Assembly: GCA_001725945.1 (NCBI GenBank)
Contig: LRMT01000232.1
Span: 1-52,533 of the forward strand
Direction: 5' to 3'
Source of the DNA: Cupriavidus sp. UYMMa02A
Lineage (GTDB): Bacteria; Pseudomonadota; Gammaproteobacteria; Burkholderiales; Burkholderiaceae
Length of the DNA: 52,533 bases
Shown: one piece after another, positions 35,498 to 44,819 of the stretch
Position numbering within the stretch: position 1 is the stretch's first letter
How the letters are laid out: every line of letters starts with the position of its first letter
Program-made: the position numbers and the translations under genes
The notes under the pieces: generated by a model
Database searches by the model: none
The model's input: the letters and a program-made list of their open reading frames with translations, nothing else
What the model was told of the DNA's origin: nothing

Positions 35498-35767
35498 GTG
35501 TTTGTAACACCGCTGCAGGGGGATGGGGAAATGGTGGCGGCTGCCGTCGCAGGATTCAATATCGCACAGAAGCAGCACTGCGTTCGCGTCCTAGGCAGCA
35601 ATCAGCCAGGCCTTGCCGCTGCATTGACCGAGGACCTTGCCGAAGCGGGAATCAACCTCCGTGGTTTTTCAGCGGCGGTAATCGGTACACAATTTGTCGC
35701 CCACGTGACCGTTGACACCCAGGCAGAGGCGGAGCGGGCAGCGGACGTCCTTAATGCCGTTGTTTGA
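35498..35767 (+). CDS. ACT-domain protein, probably N-terminally truncated
   Basis: About 89 residues ending LAEAGINLRGFSAAVIGTQF and VAHVTVDTQAEAERAADVL, an ACT small-molecule-binding domain. An in-frame GTG at 35498 gives the only plausible start. However, the same frame is open back to the exbD stop and reads like an internal protein piece, so an upstream domain was probably deleted. It could be expressed as a short domain, but a remnant is as likely. Confidence 0.5.
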   Translation: MFVTPLQGDGEMVAAAVAGFNIAQKQHCVRVLGSNQPGLAAALTEDLAEAGINLRGFSAAVIGTQFVAHVTVDTQAEAERAADVLNAVV

Positions 35768-35921
35768 CGGAGCACTCGCGATACGTATCGACGCGTCGCG
35801 CGACTTGGATTGCGTGAGATCTACTGCGCCATGGATTCAAGCGGCGAATGTTACCGCAGGTGGCCTGTCGCCTCAGACCAGCACGTGACGTGTCTGTACA
35901 AAGAAGCGCAGAATTTCTTCT

Positions 35922-36217
35922 TCAATATCCGGATCGATCATTTTTCGGCCGGTTTCCGTTCGGGCAGGCAAGCATTGGCGTCGTTCCAAACAATCGACAA
36001 ATCAACGGGCGCTCCAGATACACGCTGCATCCCCTGCTATCAAGATGAGGGCAACTTAGGTTTGCCAGCGCGGTTTCGTGTTCTCCATCGCTCTTGACGG
36101 GAAGCCTCGACATTTCTTCCGTTGAGGTTGTCACGGGCCCACAACAGTCATGACATCCAGGGGTGCACTCGAATGTGGGAATTCGTGAGCGAAGAAATCT
36201 GATTTTTGACTATTCAT
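35922..36217 (-). CDS. YkgJ-family Fe/Zn-cluster protein, one frameshift
   Basis: The minus strand from ATG at 36217 reads MNSQKSDFFAHEFP and, after a one-base shift near 36170, ECTPGCHDCCGP, followed by LSCPHLDSRGCSVYLERPL and ICRLFGTTPMLACPNG. The Cys pattern (CxxGCxxCCG, CPHL, CxxY, CR, CP) is that of YkgJ-type cysteine-cluster proteins, which bind a metal cofactor and are often linked to metal or stress functions. It is complete at about 98 residues if the indel is an artefact. It follows the small gene and sigma factor on the same strand, with a gap of about 92 bases. Confidence 0.6.
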
Positions 36218-36308
36218 TGGTTCAGGTTTCCGACAGTCGGCCGAGGTCTAGCCGAGGCAATGCAGGTTGCGCGCCACGTTCATCGCTAGCTGTGTGTCGC
36301 GCGCTTGC

Positions 36309-36476
36309 TCAGCTTCCGCTCGCCGGTGGTAGTCCAAGGAACTCCGACGCCTCTTGCATAGCGCTCTCGGCCAGTTCACGGGCCTCCTCGCCTCCGCCGG
36401 GCGTCATTAGGCCGACCAGGGCTGCGTACGCCAAGTGGATCAGGTCCACGGCACGGTGATACTGTTCGTCGCTCAC
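36309..36476 (-). CDS. 55-residue protein coupled to the RpoD-like sigma factor gene
   Basis: GTG start overlaps the sigma-factor stop by four bases (GTGA), giving 55 codons: it begins VSDEQYHRAVDLIHLAYAAL and ends PPASGS. It looks like a small amphipathic helical protein. No family is recognised. Coupling to a sigma-factor gene makes a sigma-binding modulator a possibility, but this is speculation. Confidence 0.55.
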   Translation of the reverse strand: MSDEQYHRAVDLIHLAYAALVGLMTPGGGEEARELAESAMQEASEFLGLPPASGS

Positions 36477-38332
36477 GTTTTTCTATCTATGAAGCCATCG
36501 AGCCGTTTCGTCAGCTCAGGTTTACGCAACTTTCGCAATGCCTGGGATTCCAGTTGGCGGATGCGCTCGCGCGTCAGGCCGAACTGTTCGCCAATTTCAT
36601 CCAGCGTGTAGTCGGTCTGGAGTCCTACGCCAAAGCGCATGCGCAAGATTCTTGCCTCGCGCGGTTTTAGCTCTGCCAGCACGGTTTCCAGTTCCTGCTG
36701 GAGCGCCGCCTGGATCGCCGCGTCCACTGGGGACATCGCCTCCTCGTCAGGCAAAGTGTCTCCCAGTAGGGCATCCCCGCTTTCACCCAATGGGGTCTCC
36801 AGCGAGATTGGCTGCTTGACGATATTTAGGATGGATTTGATCTGCTTCTCACTCATCGCTAGACGAGCTGCCAACATGGGCGGCGTTGGCATGGTGCCTG
36901 TTTCTCTGAAAACCTCACGCGAATGCCGATTGATCTTGCCAATGGACTCGACCAGATGCATCGGAATACGGATAGACGGAGCTTTATCGGCGATGGCACG
37001 TATGATCGCCTGCCGGATCCACCAGGTGGCGTAAGTTGAGAACTTATAACCGCGCCGGTAATCGAATTTGTCCACCGCACGCATTAATCCGATATTTCCC
37101 TCTTGGATCAGATCCGGCAATGGTAATCCACGATTCTGATATTTCTTGGCAATGGAGACCACCAGCCGGAGGTTGGCCCCGATCATTTCAGTCCTGGCTT
37201 GCCGGGCTTTCGTCTTCGCTTTCGCGACCCGCATGGCGGTATCCCTCAAATCCCCCAGCCGCATCGCGGCGCGGACCTCTATGGCACCCAACTGTTGCTG
37301 AAGCGCTCGCACTTCAGGCGCCCACCTGGTCAGGCGGGCGCGAATCGCGGGATTCTCGGCCGCCAGCGCTTTCATCCAATCAAGATTCACTGCTTGATCT
37401 CTGAATAGTTCTAGAAACACTTCACGCGTCAAGCCGCATTTGTCGATCAGGATCTTCGCAATGCGGTGCTCCGTTTGACGAACCTCCTCGATCAACGCAT
37501 CAAGGTGCTGCGCGAGCTCCGCGACGACAGATGGGCTAAAGCGAAATGCGGTGAGTTCAGATTGGATGGAGCCCAGCACCCTGACATATTGGGTGAGGTC
37601 GGGTCTTTGGCAGCAAGAGATGCTGGCAAGCGCATCGGCCTGGCACCGGATCGCTGCAAACCTTTCAAAGGCCATGTCGCGCCAACCCGGGGTATCGCTT
37701 TCAGAAGACGTCATCGGCATCAGATCGCCATTGTCGAGCCCCGCGTCGTCATCCTCCAGCCCCGCATCGGTTCGCGCCTGCACTTCTGGGACCATGCTAC
37801 TGCTGGCCTCGGCTTGCGGCTCAACAATATGGTCGACCAGATCATCAAATGCCATTTCATTGCAGGCAACCCGGTCGACCATCGCCAGGAGTTCAGAAAG
37901 CACGACTGGGCAAGCCACCATCGCCGCCATCATTTCCGCCAGTGCATCTTCAATCCGCCGGGCGATTGCCGCCTCCTCGTTGCGCGTCAGCAGGGGGATC
38001 GCGCCGATCTCTCGCAGGTACATCTGCGTGGGATCCGTCGAGCGAGTTAGTCGGCTGTCGCTCTGCGCGATGGCCACTGCAGCTTCCTCTGCGACATCCT
38101 CATCCATTGCGGAGGGTGCCGCATCCTGCGTCAGCCATCCCGGAGCTTCGGCTGGCGCTCGGTCGACGACCTCAATGCCGAGATCGGCCAGCATCGCCAG
38201 CGTTCGCTCAATGGCACCTGATGTTTCGTCGCAATCGGGGAGCTGATCGCTCAGCTCACCACGCGTCAGAAAACCTCGCTCTTTGCCAAGGGCGATGAGT
38301 GTAAGCAGGTTTGTGCGCAGATTCTCGTTCAT
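36473..38332 (-). CDS. RpoD-like primary-type sigma factor, second copy type
   Basis: Intact 619-residue sigma-70. Region 1.1-like sequence at the N-terminus is followed by region 1.2 (STDPTQMYLREIGAIPLLTRNEEAA), region 2 (LRLVVSIAKKYQNRGLPLPDLIQEGN, YKFSTYATWWIRQAIIRAIADKA), region 3 and region 4.2 (TLDEIGEQFGLTRERIRQLE). It has the length of vegetative sigma factors, but region 2.4 (IIRAIADKAPSIRIP) differs from the usual TRSIADQARTIRIP, so it is probably a paralog with altered promoter choice or stress use. The start ATG at 38332 precedes ENLRTNLLTLIALGKERG. It is coupled to a 55-residue ORF, then YkgJ. Confidence 0.85.
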   Translation of the reverse strand: MNENLRTNLLTLIALGKERGFLTRGELSDQLPDCDETSGAIERTLAMLADLGIEVVDRAPAEAPGWLTQDAAPSAMDEDVAEEAAVAIAQSDSRLTRSTDPTQMYLREIGAIPLLTRNEEAAIARRIEDALAEMMAAMVACPVVLSELLAMVDRVACNEMAFDDLVDHIVEPQAEASSSMVPEVQARTDAGLEDDDAGLDNGDLMPMTSSESDTPGWRDMAFERFAAIRCQADALASISCCQRPDLTQYVRVLGSIQSELTAFRFSPSVVAELAQHLDALIEEVRQTEHRIAKILIDKCGLTREVFLELFRDQAVNLDWMKALAAENPAIRARLTRWAPEVRALQQQLGAIEVRAAMRLGDLRDTAMRVAKAKTKARQARTEMIGANLRLVVSIAKKYQNRGLPLPDLIQEGNIGLMRAVDKFDYRRGYKFSTYATWWIRQAIIRAIADKAPSIRIPMHLVESIGKINRHSREVFRETGTMPTPPMLAARLAMSEKQIKSILNIVKQPISLETPLGESGDALLGDTLPDEEAMSPVDAAIQAALQQELETVLAELKPREARILRMRFGVGLQTDYTLDEIGEQFGLTRERIRQLESQALRKLRKPELTKRLDGFIDRKT

Positions 38333-38471
38333 TTCATGCACGCTCACGCGCGATCCGGCGCCTCGCTCCCGCCCGAGGGGTTCGCTACACGCATCATTTC
38401 TGCCCCGGGCGATAGCCAGACTTTGAGTTCGCGGTGGGACTGGCCGGGCTATGCCTGATCGGGTCATGGTC

Positions 38472-38843
38472 TTAGGTGCCTGCCCGCCAAGGCAGATGTC
38501 GCACGAGCCAGATCGATGCCGATACTGCGGCAATGGCCCAGAGCGTCACGATCACCAGCGCTGCAACGTGGCTGATGGGGCGATTGGGCGTTACTGCGGC
38601 CGTTGCACGATGCTGGCGCATCACTTCAATCGGAATTAACCGTATTGCAAGCAATAAGCCGAGAGGCACCAGCACCACGTCGTCCAAATAGCCAAGTACG
38701 GGGATGAAATCGGGAATCAGGTCAATGGGCGACAAGGCATAGGCGGCGATCAGCAAGGCTAGCGCTTTCGCATACCACGGCGTGCGGGGATCCAGTGCGG
38801 CCAGCCACACTGCATGCGCATCATTTCTGACCGCGCGAGCCAA
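38472..38843 (-). CDS. DUF1232 (YkvA-like) membrane protein
   Basis: Intact 123-residue protein with the DUF1232 core WYAKALALLIAAYALSPIDLIPDFIPVLGYLDDV and a second hydrophobic helix (VAALVIVTLWAIAAVSASIW). Function of the family is unknown. It overlaps the DUF1275 gene upstream, so they are co-transcribed with the spermidine synthase-like and HPr-like genes further upstream. Confidence 0.85.
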   Translation of the reverse strand: MARAVRNDAHAVWLAALDPRTPWYAKALALLIAAYALSPIDLIPDFIPVLGYLDDVVLVPLGLLLAIRLIPIEVMRQHRATAAVTPNRPISHVAALVIVTLWAIAAVSASIWLVRHLPWRAGT

Positions 38844-39630
38844 TGCCGAGAGCGTGCGGCCAAATGAGGCAGGAGGTCACTGCGCCACAAGTGCAGACGG
38901 ACATCGTCCAGCACCGGGACTGCTGCCAGGGCGAGCAGCAGGGTCGCCAGTGCAAGCGTGGCGCTGAACCCGACGTGCTTGAATCCCAAGGCGCCAATGA
39001 CGCCTCCAGCGAAAAACAAGGTGACAAGCGTGATGAGTACCCGTAGTTTTTCCGATTGGCAAGCACTGGTGGCTTGTTTGAGTCGGCTCTGGACAGGTTC
39101 CAATAGAAGAGCTTGCCCAGTTCGATACCGATGTCCGTGACCATGCCGGTCACGTGCGTGGTGCGGATCTCGGCATTCGACAACTTTGTGACCAGAGCAT
39201 TTTGTAAGCCCATGATGAAGCAGAGCACCATGACCGTTGCAGGCACGAACAGCCATTCGTGGTGCTCGAGATTGCTTCCAAGCAGGCCAAAACACACCAA
39301 CAGTGCGGCTTCCAGCATGAGCGGCAACGCGTATTCGCTTTGCAGGCGCTCGCGGCGGCCCCAATTGACAAGAACTGCTGAGCAGGCAGCGCCCGCCAGG
39401 AATGACAGCAGGGCGCCCAAGCCATCCAGCATCAGCCAGAGACTGCCCAGTGCCAGGTTGTCGGCCATGGCGGACACGATGCCAGACATGTGCGAGGTGT
39501 ACTGGTGTACCGCCAGGAAGCCCCCAGCATTGGTCGCTCCGGCAACAAAGGCCAGGTAGCAGGCCAGTTGCCGATTGCTGCCGGGGCTGCGCTCCTTCCC
39601 GGTCAGCTTGCGCAGGTACAGGATTGGCAT
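38759..39630 (-). CDS. DUF1275 (YoaK-like) membrane protein, one frameshift
   Basis: Membrane protein of about 240-290 residues beginning MPILYLRKLTGKERSPG. It shows LAFVAGATNAGGFLAVHQYTSHMSG and FIMGLQNALVTKLSNAEIRT, which are DUF1275 signatures. In the uncorrected frame it stops at 38821 after a garbled tail. Shifting near 39045 restores LRVLITLVTLFFAGGVIGAL and several helices. The corrected frame runs on to 38759, overlapping DUF1232, so the true stop is uncertain. Function unknown. Confidence 0.7.
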
Positions 39631-39669
39631 GGTTGAGTTGGTCAGGAGGCTTGCGCAGTAAGGGGCTTG

Positions 39670-40514
39670 TCAATACCGGATCTGCAGCTTTTCCGGTTTG
39701 GGCCAGGAGGCGCGATCCGAGGCAACTCGCTCGCCGCGTTTCAGCCGTCGGACTGCCCCGGTTAGGTTCAGCGGATGCTCGGCTTCCAGAATGCGCGCAC
39801 GCGCCAACAGTGCATTCAGAGAGGGCAGCTTGTGGGGTCCTTTCCAGGCGAACAGCGTGTAGTTGGCACTGTCTTCGGCAAGGGAGAGCGACATCGACTG
39901 ACCGAATGCGGTGCTGACCTCCTCCAGGTAAAGCGCGATATCGGGATCGCTCTCAAGAAAATTCGCGACCAGCACACCGTTATCGGCCAGGCGTGCATGA
40001 CAGGAGGCATAGAAATCCGCGGTGCCAAGCTGTACCGGCATGCCGTCGGCCAGGAAGCCGTCCACCAGGATGACGTCCGGACGCGCATTTGGTTCGCGAC
40101 ATACTCGGCGCCATCCGCGCAAACCACCTCGAATCGCTCATCGTCCGGCGGGATCTGGAACTGCTCGCGCAAGGCGATGACCGCCGGATTGATCTCAATC
40201 GCCACAACCTTGGTATTGGCTAGATGCCGGTAGCAGTATTTGGCAAGTGACCCGCCACCCAAGCCGATCATCGAGATTCTGGCGGGAGCAGGGTGCAACA
40301 GCAGAAATCCCATCATCGTCCTGGTATAGCCCAGCACGAGCTTGTCGGGCTCCTTGCGCGACATGAAGCTCTGGGTGGCCAGTGCGTTGAAATGCAGCGA
40401 CAGCGCATGCTGGGTTTCCAACACCTGGGGCGTACCGTCGCTGGTTGCCTCGGCCAGGAATTTCAGATAGGCCTCGAACGAGGAGCGGTCGGCGTGCATC
40501 TTGTCGGTTTCCAT
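39670..40514 (-). CDS. Spermidine synthase-like methyltransferase-fold protein, one frameshift
   Basis: About 281 residues. A SAM/dcSAM-binding Rossmann motif is seen in ISMIGLGGGSLAKYCYRHL and VVAIEINPAVIALREQF, then DERFEVVCADGAEYV and, after a shift near 40085, DVILVDGF. The polyamine-synthase fold is clear, but the substrate loop is divergent, so it may be a spermidine synthase-like protein of unknown reaction. It begins at 40514, overlapping the HPr-like stop by one base (TAATG). Confidence 0.75.
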
Positions 40515-40822
40515 TAGAGAGCCTTGGGGAGCGCCTCCCCCCTCAGCAATGCTGCGATGGTGATGATAGCGGCCGCCTCGTCCGGTCCGACCGCCTGGAT
40601 GCGTATTTGCGTACCCGCCCGCGCAGACAGTCGCAAGACTTCCATCACGTCCTTGGCATTTGCGGCCCAAGCGCCGCTGGCGAGCAGGATTTCGCATTCG
40701 AACTGACTGGCGGTGAAAGCCAACCTCGCCGAATTCCGTCCCTGGAATGCGTCCCTCGCAGTTAGCGCGATTGTCACTTCTACCACTGAACCCTCATCAT
40801 AAAAGTGCAATATGAGGCTCAT
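40514..40822 (-). CDS. HPr-like protein without the phospho-histidine
   Basis: 102-residue protein with an HPr-like C-terminal half: FTASQFECEILLASGAWAANAKDVMEVLRLSARAGTQIRI is close to the FxSxIxlxxxgxxxnakSimgLmxLaaxxGxxi pattern. The N-terminal site that would hold the phosphorylated His (GxHARPA) reads QGRNSARLA, so it is probably not a phosphocarrier. The start (MSLILHFYDEGS) is at 40822. It is coupled to the polyamine-synthase-like gene. A regulatory or structural role is inferred. Confidence 0.6.
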   Translation of the reverse strand: MSLILHFYDEGSVVEVTIALTARDAFQGRNSARLAFTASQFECEILLASGAWAANAKDVMEVLRLSARAGTQIRIQAVGPDEAAAIITIAALLRGEALPKAL

Positions 40823-40875
40823 TTGAACGTGCGCCTCCCGGCGGCTTTCCGCCGGGACGCACAGGAGCTTTCTAG

Positions 40876-40905
40876 TTGTATAGTATGATAATGTGATTAT
40901 TATAC
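40876..40905 (+). promoter_or_regulatory. Promoter and operator of the first ribbon-helix-helix gene
   Basis: GTATGATAAT-GTG-ATTATTATAC at 40883-40905 is an inverted repeat of ten-base arms with one mismatch. TTGTAT at 40876 and TTATAC at 40900 are spaced about 18 bases as candidate -35/-10 elements, so the dyad covers the promoter. It fits autoregulation by the adjacent regulator. Confidence 0.5.
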
Positions 40906-40923
40906 AGTGATACTCCGGAGCGC

Positions 40924-41127
40924 ATGGAATCCAAGACTGCACGCCTGACCGTATTGATTGACCCGGTGAAGAAGAAGGCCTTTGAGGCACTGTGTGCTGC
41001 ACAGGACCAGACACCATCGCAAATCGTTCGCCAGATGATTCGCGACTACTTGCAGAAGCACGAGGTGGACTACGCCACCAGGCCGAAGCTCGTAGCGACT
41101 ACGCTGGGGGCGAAGGAACTCGGGTGA
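40924..41127 (+). CDS. Ribbon-helix-helix (CopG/MetJ-like) regulator, copy 1
   Basis: 67-residue protein: an RLTVLID beta strand, then KKKAFEALCAAQDQTPSQIV and RQMIRDYLQKHEVDY, a complete ribbon-helix-helix unit. It begins ESKTARLTVLIDP and closely resembles the gene at 48454-48734 (EQKTARLTLLIDP). A GGAG lies before the ATG. It is convergent with hyfI on the other strand. With no toxin nearby it is more likely a transcriptional regulator, perhaps of the hyf-type operon. Confidence 0.8.
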   Translation: MESKTARLTVLIDPVKKKAFEALCAAQDQTPSQIVRQMIRDYLQKHEVDYATRPKLVATTLGAKELG

Positions 41128-41284
41128 CACGCAGAAGGAAGTGGACGGTGCCCAAGTACGGGCATTGGCACGCGTTTCCGGTGCGCCCAGGACGGATGCC
41201 AAGGCGTGTCGAACTTTGTTTGCCGAGACGAACTTTGGCAATTTGCGGAGCATCGCGCGCAACGTGCCCTCGCGAGCAAGATCG

Positions 41285-41807
41285 CTAGGGCCGTGCGGAT
41301 TGGCTCCGCCGAACAGCGCTGAGTATCCCGCGCAGGATTTCTATTGGCGGCGGCGGACAACCGGGCACGGTTACGTCGACCGGGATGACATTGGCAACAC
41401 GGCCGCAACTGGCGTAGCTCTCCCCGAAGATGCCGCCGGTACAGCCGCAGTCGCCTACCGCCACCACCAGTCTCGGCTCGGGGGTTGCCACGTAGCGCGC
41501 CGCAAGGCTCTTCCATATGACGCGAGACGGGTCCGGTCACCAATAGCATGTCGGCATGGCGCGGGCTGGCAACGAACTTTATGCCCAGCCCCTCGATGTT
41601 GTAGTAAGGATTGCCGAGTGCGTGGATCTCCAGCTCGCAGCCATTGCACGAGCCGGCATCGACCTGCCGGATCGTCAGCGCCTGGCCAAGAATGTCGAGC
41701 AGTTCCTGGTGGATGCGCGGGATGGTGACGGCCTCGCCTGCCGCGCTGGGCGGCGCTGGCTCAGTAACGATGCCGGTGCGGGCGATCTGTCTGAGGATTT
41801 GCCACAT
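41285..41807 (-). CDS. HyfI/NuoB-type small subunit of the hydrogenase-like complex, one frameshift
   Basis: About 174 residues of the NuoB/hydrogenase small-subunit family. It has CNGCELE for the first cluster cysteines, then GDCGCTGG and PGCPPPPIEIL for the others. The [4Fe-4S] cluster ligands thus seem complete, although the large subunit lacks NiFe ligands. The frame changes near 41500 between SRHMEEP and VATPEPRLVVAVGDC, mended by one or two bases. It is the last gene of the minus-strand operon, seven bases after hyfG. It would transfer electrons to the quinone-site-like region of the large subunit. Confidence 0.8.
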
Positions 41808-41814
41808 ATGGAGT

Positions 41815-43359
41815 CTACAAGTCGTGCCCTGAATAGCTGAGGTTGAAGGATTTGTTGATCAGCGGGAAGTCCGGCACGATGTTGCCGATGATGGCGTGTT
41901 CCAGCACCGGCCAGTTCTGCCACGACGGGTCGTGGCAATGGCAGCGGAGGATGCTGCCGTCATCGGCGAGTTCGAGCGCGACCAGGACTTCTCCACGCCA
42001 GCCCTCCACCCATCCCGCACCGATGATGGCGCCGTCGGGCGCTTGCGGCAAGATTCGCGTGGCCCCGTCCGGCAGGGCTGAACAGACGGCACGAATTAGT
42101 CGCAGCGACTCCAGCACCTCATCGAATCGCACCGCCACGCGGGCTGCGACATCGCCGCCGCACTGCGTAACCAGTTTCACGGCGAGGCTATCGTAGGGCG
42201 GCCAGGCATGGTCACAGCGCAGGTCCGCCGCGCGGCCGCTGGCGCGCCCGGCCAGACCGGTCAGCCCAAGCTGGGCGGCAAGCTCGGGCGTGACGCGGCC
42301 CGCCCCCTGAAAGCGGTCCTGCAGGCCCGCATGTCCGTCGTACACCCCACGCAGCTCACGGACTTCCCGCTCGATGCCGTCGCACTGCTGTCGCAAGCGA
42401 TTGAGCATGGCTGACGTCAAATCCCGCGCAACGCCGCCCGGTACCACGGCGTCCATCATCAGCCGGTGGCCAAAAGCTTCTCCGGACAGCCGCAGCCAGT
42501 CTTCGCGCAAGCGCGAGAATTGCGCCAGGCCGAAGGCCAGCCCGGCGTCGTTACCCAGCGCTCCCAAGTCGCCGAGGTGATTGGCTACCCGCTCACGCTC
42601 GAGCATCAGGCGCGCAGCCAGCTTGCCCGCGGCGGTGGGGCACAGTCCCAGGCAGACTCGAGCGCCATGCAGTAGGCCCAGGCATAAGCCACGGTGGAAT
42701 CGCCCGAGACCCGGCCGGCCAGCCGGTAGCCTCAAGGGGCGCCAGTTCGGTGAAGCGCCGCTCGATGCCCTTGTGCGTATAGCCAGGTGTTCCTCCAGCC
42801 GCAGTACTTTCTCGCCGACCACGGAGAAGCGGAAGTGGCCGGGTTCGATGATGCCGGCATGCACCGGGCCGACGGCGATCTCGTGCACCCCGTCACCCTC
42901 CACGCGCACGAAAGCATAGTCGGCGGGCAGTTTGCCGGAGGTGTCCGCTCCCGCCCGCGCGCCGCTCTGCAGCGGCCGCGCGCCCGCCGGCCACAGGCCG
43001 TGGTCCAGCCAGGGCCGGGCATCGCGGTTGCCCTGCACGTTGATACCCACCAGGTCGGTCATGGCGCGCTGCATCCTGCCTGCGCATGGGAATATGCTGC
43101 TCAGATCCGGCACTGCGCGTGCGGTACCATCCAGCCGCAATTCGAGCCATACCAGTCCCCGCGGCGTGGCGTACGTCACGCATGCTGCCAACGTACCGCT
43201 GTCACGCCGGTCGATACCCCACAGCGCAACGACGCGCCCGCCCGCGTCCGCCACCGCATGGGCCGTAGCGATCCAGCCGTCTTGCTCGACCTGCCCATGC
43301 CAGACCGGCAGCGGCGTGGGCAGCCGCTTCATATCGAGGCTGAGATCTGACGGGACCAT
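41815..43359 (-). CDS. HyfG/HycE/NuoCD-type large subunit without NiFe-binding cysteines
   Basis: Fused NuoC-NuoD-like protein of about 515 residues. HycE-like proteins bind NiFe through CxxC pairs near both ends. Here the N-terminal pair reads RVSGDST in place of RVCGICG, and the C-terminal DPCxxC reads DPSWQNW. No NiFe site is therefore possible, as in complex I and the energy-converting-hydrogenase-related (Ehr) complexes. A frame disturbance at about 42660-42790 garbles 40 residues between two compensating indels. The start at 43359 follows GGGAG by eight bases. It ends NIVPDFPLINKSFNLSYSG. The electron donor or acceptor is unknown. Confidence 0.85.
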   Translation of the reverse strand: MVPSDLSLDMKRLPTPLPVWHGQVEQDGWIATAHAVADAGGRVVALWGIDRRDSGTLAACVTYATPRGLVWLELRLDGTARAVPDLSSIFPCAGRMQRAMTDLVGINVQGNRDARPWLDHGLWPAGARPLQSGARAGADTSGKLPADYAFVRVEGDGVHEIAVGPVHAGIIEPGHFRFSVVGEKVLRLEEHLAIRTRASSGASPNWRPLRLPAGRPGLGRFHRGLCLGLLHGARVCLGLCPTAAGKLAARLMLERERVANHLGDLGALGNDAGLAFGLAQFSRLREDWLRLSGEAFGHRLMMDAVVPGGVARDLTSAMLNRLRQQCDGIEREVRELRGVYDGHAGLQDRFQGAGRVTPELAAQLGLTGLAGRASGRAADLRCDHAWPPYDSLAVKLVTQCGGDVAARVAVRFDEVLESLRLIRAVCSALPDGATRILPQAPDGAIIGAGWVEGWRGEVLVALELADDGSILRCHCHDPSWQNWPVLEHAIIGNIVPDFPLINKSFNLSYSGHDL

Positions 43360-43363
43360 CGGT

Positions 43364-44818
43364 TCAGCTCCCAAGCATTGCGGCTGCCTGCCGGTACCAG
43401 GTGTTGAGATAGGGCGGAATATAGAGGCCCAGCATCAATCCTAAAGCGAGGTGAGTGAACACCGGGACCAGCGCCGGAGGATGCGCCAGCGGCTTGAGCG
43501 TGGTGTCGCCGAATACCATCGGTTGCACCCGGCTGAACACTGCGGCGAACGCCAACCCGAGCGCGATCAGCAGGAAGGGCGTGGCCCACGGCTGCTCGCG
43601 CATGGCGGTCGTGACGATCAGGAACTCGCTGGCGAAGACCCCAAACGGCGGCATGCCCAGGATGGCGAGCGCCCCTAGCATCAGGCCCCAGCCCACCGTC
43701 GGGCTGACACGGATCAGGCCGCGGATGTCGTCCATCACTTGCGTGCCCGCTTTCTGCGCGGCGTGGCCGACGGCGAAGAAGATTGCTGACTTGACCAGAG
43801 AATGCACGGTCATATGCAGCAGGCCGGCATAGCTCGCGATCGGCCCGCCCATGCCGAAGGCGAAGGTCATCATGCCCATATGCTCGATGGACGAATAGGC
43901 GAACATGCGCTTGATGTCGCGCTGCCGGATCAGGAAAAAAACGGCTGCCACCACCGACACCAGGCCGAACCCCATCATCAAGTGGCCGGTGAGATGGTTG
44001 CCCAGTGCCGCATCGGTCAGCACCTTGCAGCGCAGCACGGCATAGAGCGCCACATTGAGCAGTAGGCCAGAGAGCACGGCGGACACCGGGGTCGGCCCTT
44101 CGGCGTGGGCATCGGGCAACCAGTTGTGAAGCGGGACCAGGCCGATCTTGGTGCCATAGCCGATGAACAGGAAGGCGAATGCAAGCGTAATGATGTTGGG
44201 ATCGAGCTGACTCTTGACCGCGTCCAGATTGGTCCACAGCAACGCGCCACCCTCCGGGCCGATGACCTTCTCGGCAGCCATGTAGAGCAGCACCGTGCCA
44301 AACAGCGCCTGGGCAATCCCCACCCCGCACAGGATGAAGTACTTCCATGCCGCCTCGAGGCTGGCGGCGGTGCGGTAGACGCTGACCAGCAGCACCGTGG
44401 TCAAGGTAGCGGCCTCCATCGCAACCCAGATGATGCCCATATTGTTGGTCGTCAGCGCCAGCAGCATGGTAAAGGTGAAGAGCTGGTACATGCTGTGGTA
44501 AAGGCGCAGCCGCGGCGGCGTCATCTTGCCGTGGTCGTGCTCCACCCGCATGTACGGCCGCGAGAAGACCGAGGTGGTCAGGCCCACGAACGCGGTCAGC
44601 GCAACGAGAAAGACGTTCAGGGAATCGATATAGAATTCCCGGCCCCATACCAGCATGGGACCATCGGCAATGATCTGCGCCGTGAGCACACACGCGGCGA
44701 GGAATGTGCCCAGGCTGAAGGCGACATTGAAGTCGCCTGCGCGACCGCGATACCCTGAAAGCGCCAGCACCACCCCGCCGACGAGCGGGGTTGCGAGCAA
44801 CATGGCCAAGGCAATCAA
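43364..44818 (-). CDS. HyfF-type membrane antiporter-like subunit (NuoM/N-like)
   Basis: Intact 484-residue polytopic membrane protein of the NuoL/M/N-Mrp antiporter family with about fourteen hydrophobic segments. It has the conserved VAMEAATLTTVLLVSVYRT, the lysine-bearing TKIGLVPLHNWLPDAHAEGPTPVSA and the RMFAYSSIEHMGMM motif. The start is TTG at 44818, chosen because AAGGAGG lies six bases upstream inside hyfE, whereas the next ATG (44803) lacks one. Subunits of this type pump or exchange protons or cations. Confidence 0.9.
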   Translation of the reverse strand: MIALAMLLATPLVGGVVLALSGYRGRAGDFNVAFSLGTFLAACVLTAQIIADGPMLVWGREFYIDSLNVFLVALTAFVGLTTSVFSRPYMRVEHDHGKMTPPRLRLYHSMYQLFTFTMLLALTTNNMGIIWVAMEAATLTTVLLVSVYRTAASLEAAWKYFILCGVGIAQALFGTVLLYMAAEKVIGPEGGALLWTNLDAVKSQLDPNIITLAFAFLFIGYGTKIGLVPLHNWLPDAHAEGPTPVSAVLSGLLLNVALYAVLRCKVLTDAALGNHLTGHLMMGFGLVSVVAAVFFLIRQRDIKRMFAYSSIEHMGMMTFAFGMGGPIASYAGLLHMTVHSLVKSAIFFAVGHAAQKAGTQVMDDIRGLIRVSPTVGWGLMLGALAILGMPPFGVFASEFLIVTTAMREQPWATPFLLIALGLAFAAVFSRVQPMVFGDTTLKPLAHPPALVPVFTHLALGLMLGLYIPPYLNTWYRQAAAMLGS

Positions 44819-44819
44819 C

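Noticed and set aside
43329..44693. A long minus-strand frame parallel to hyfF
   Set aside because: It is a shifted reading of the intact HyfF gene, with an Arg/Gly/Pro-rich composition and no membrane segments.
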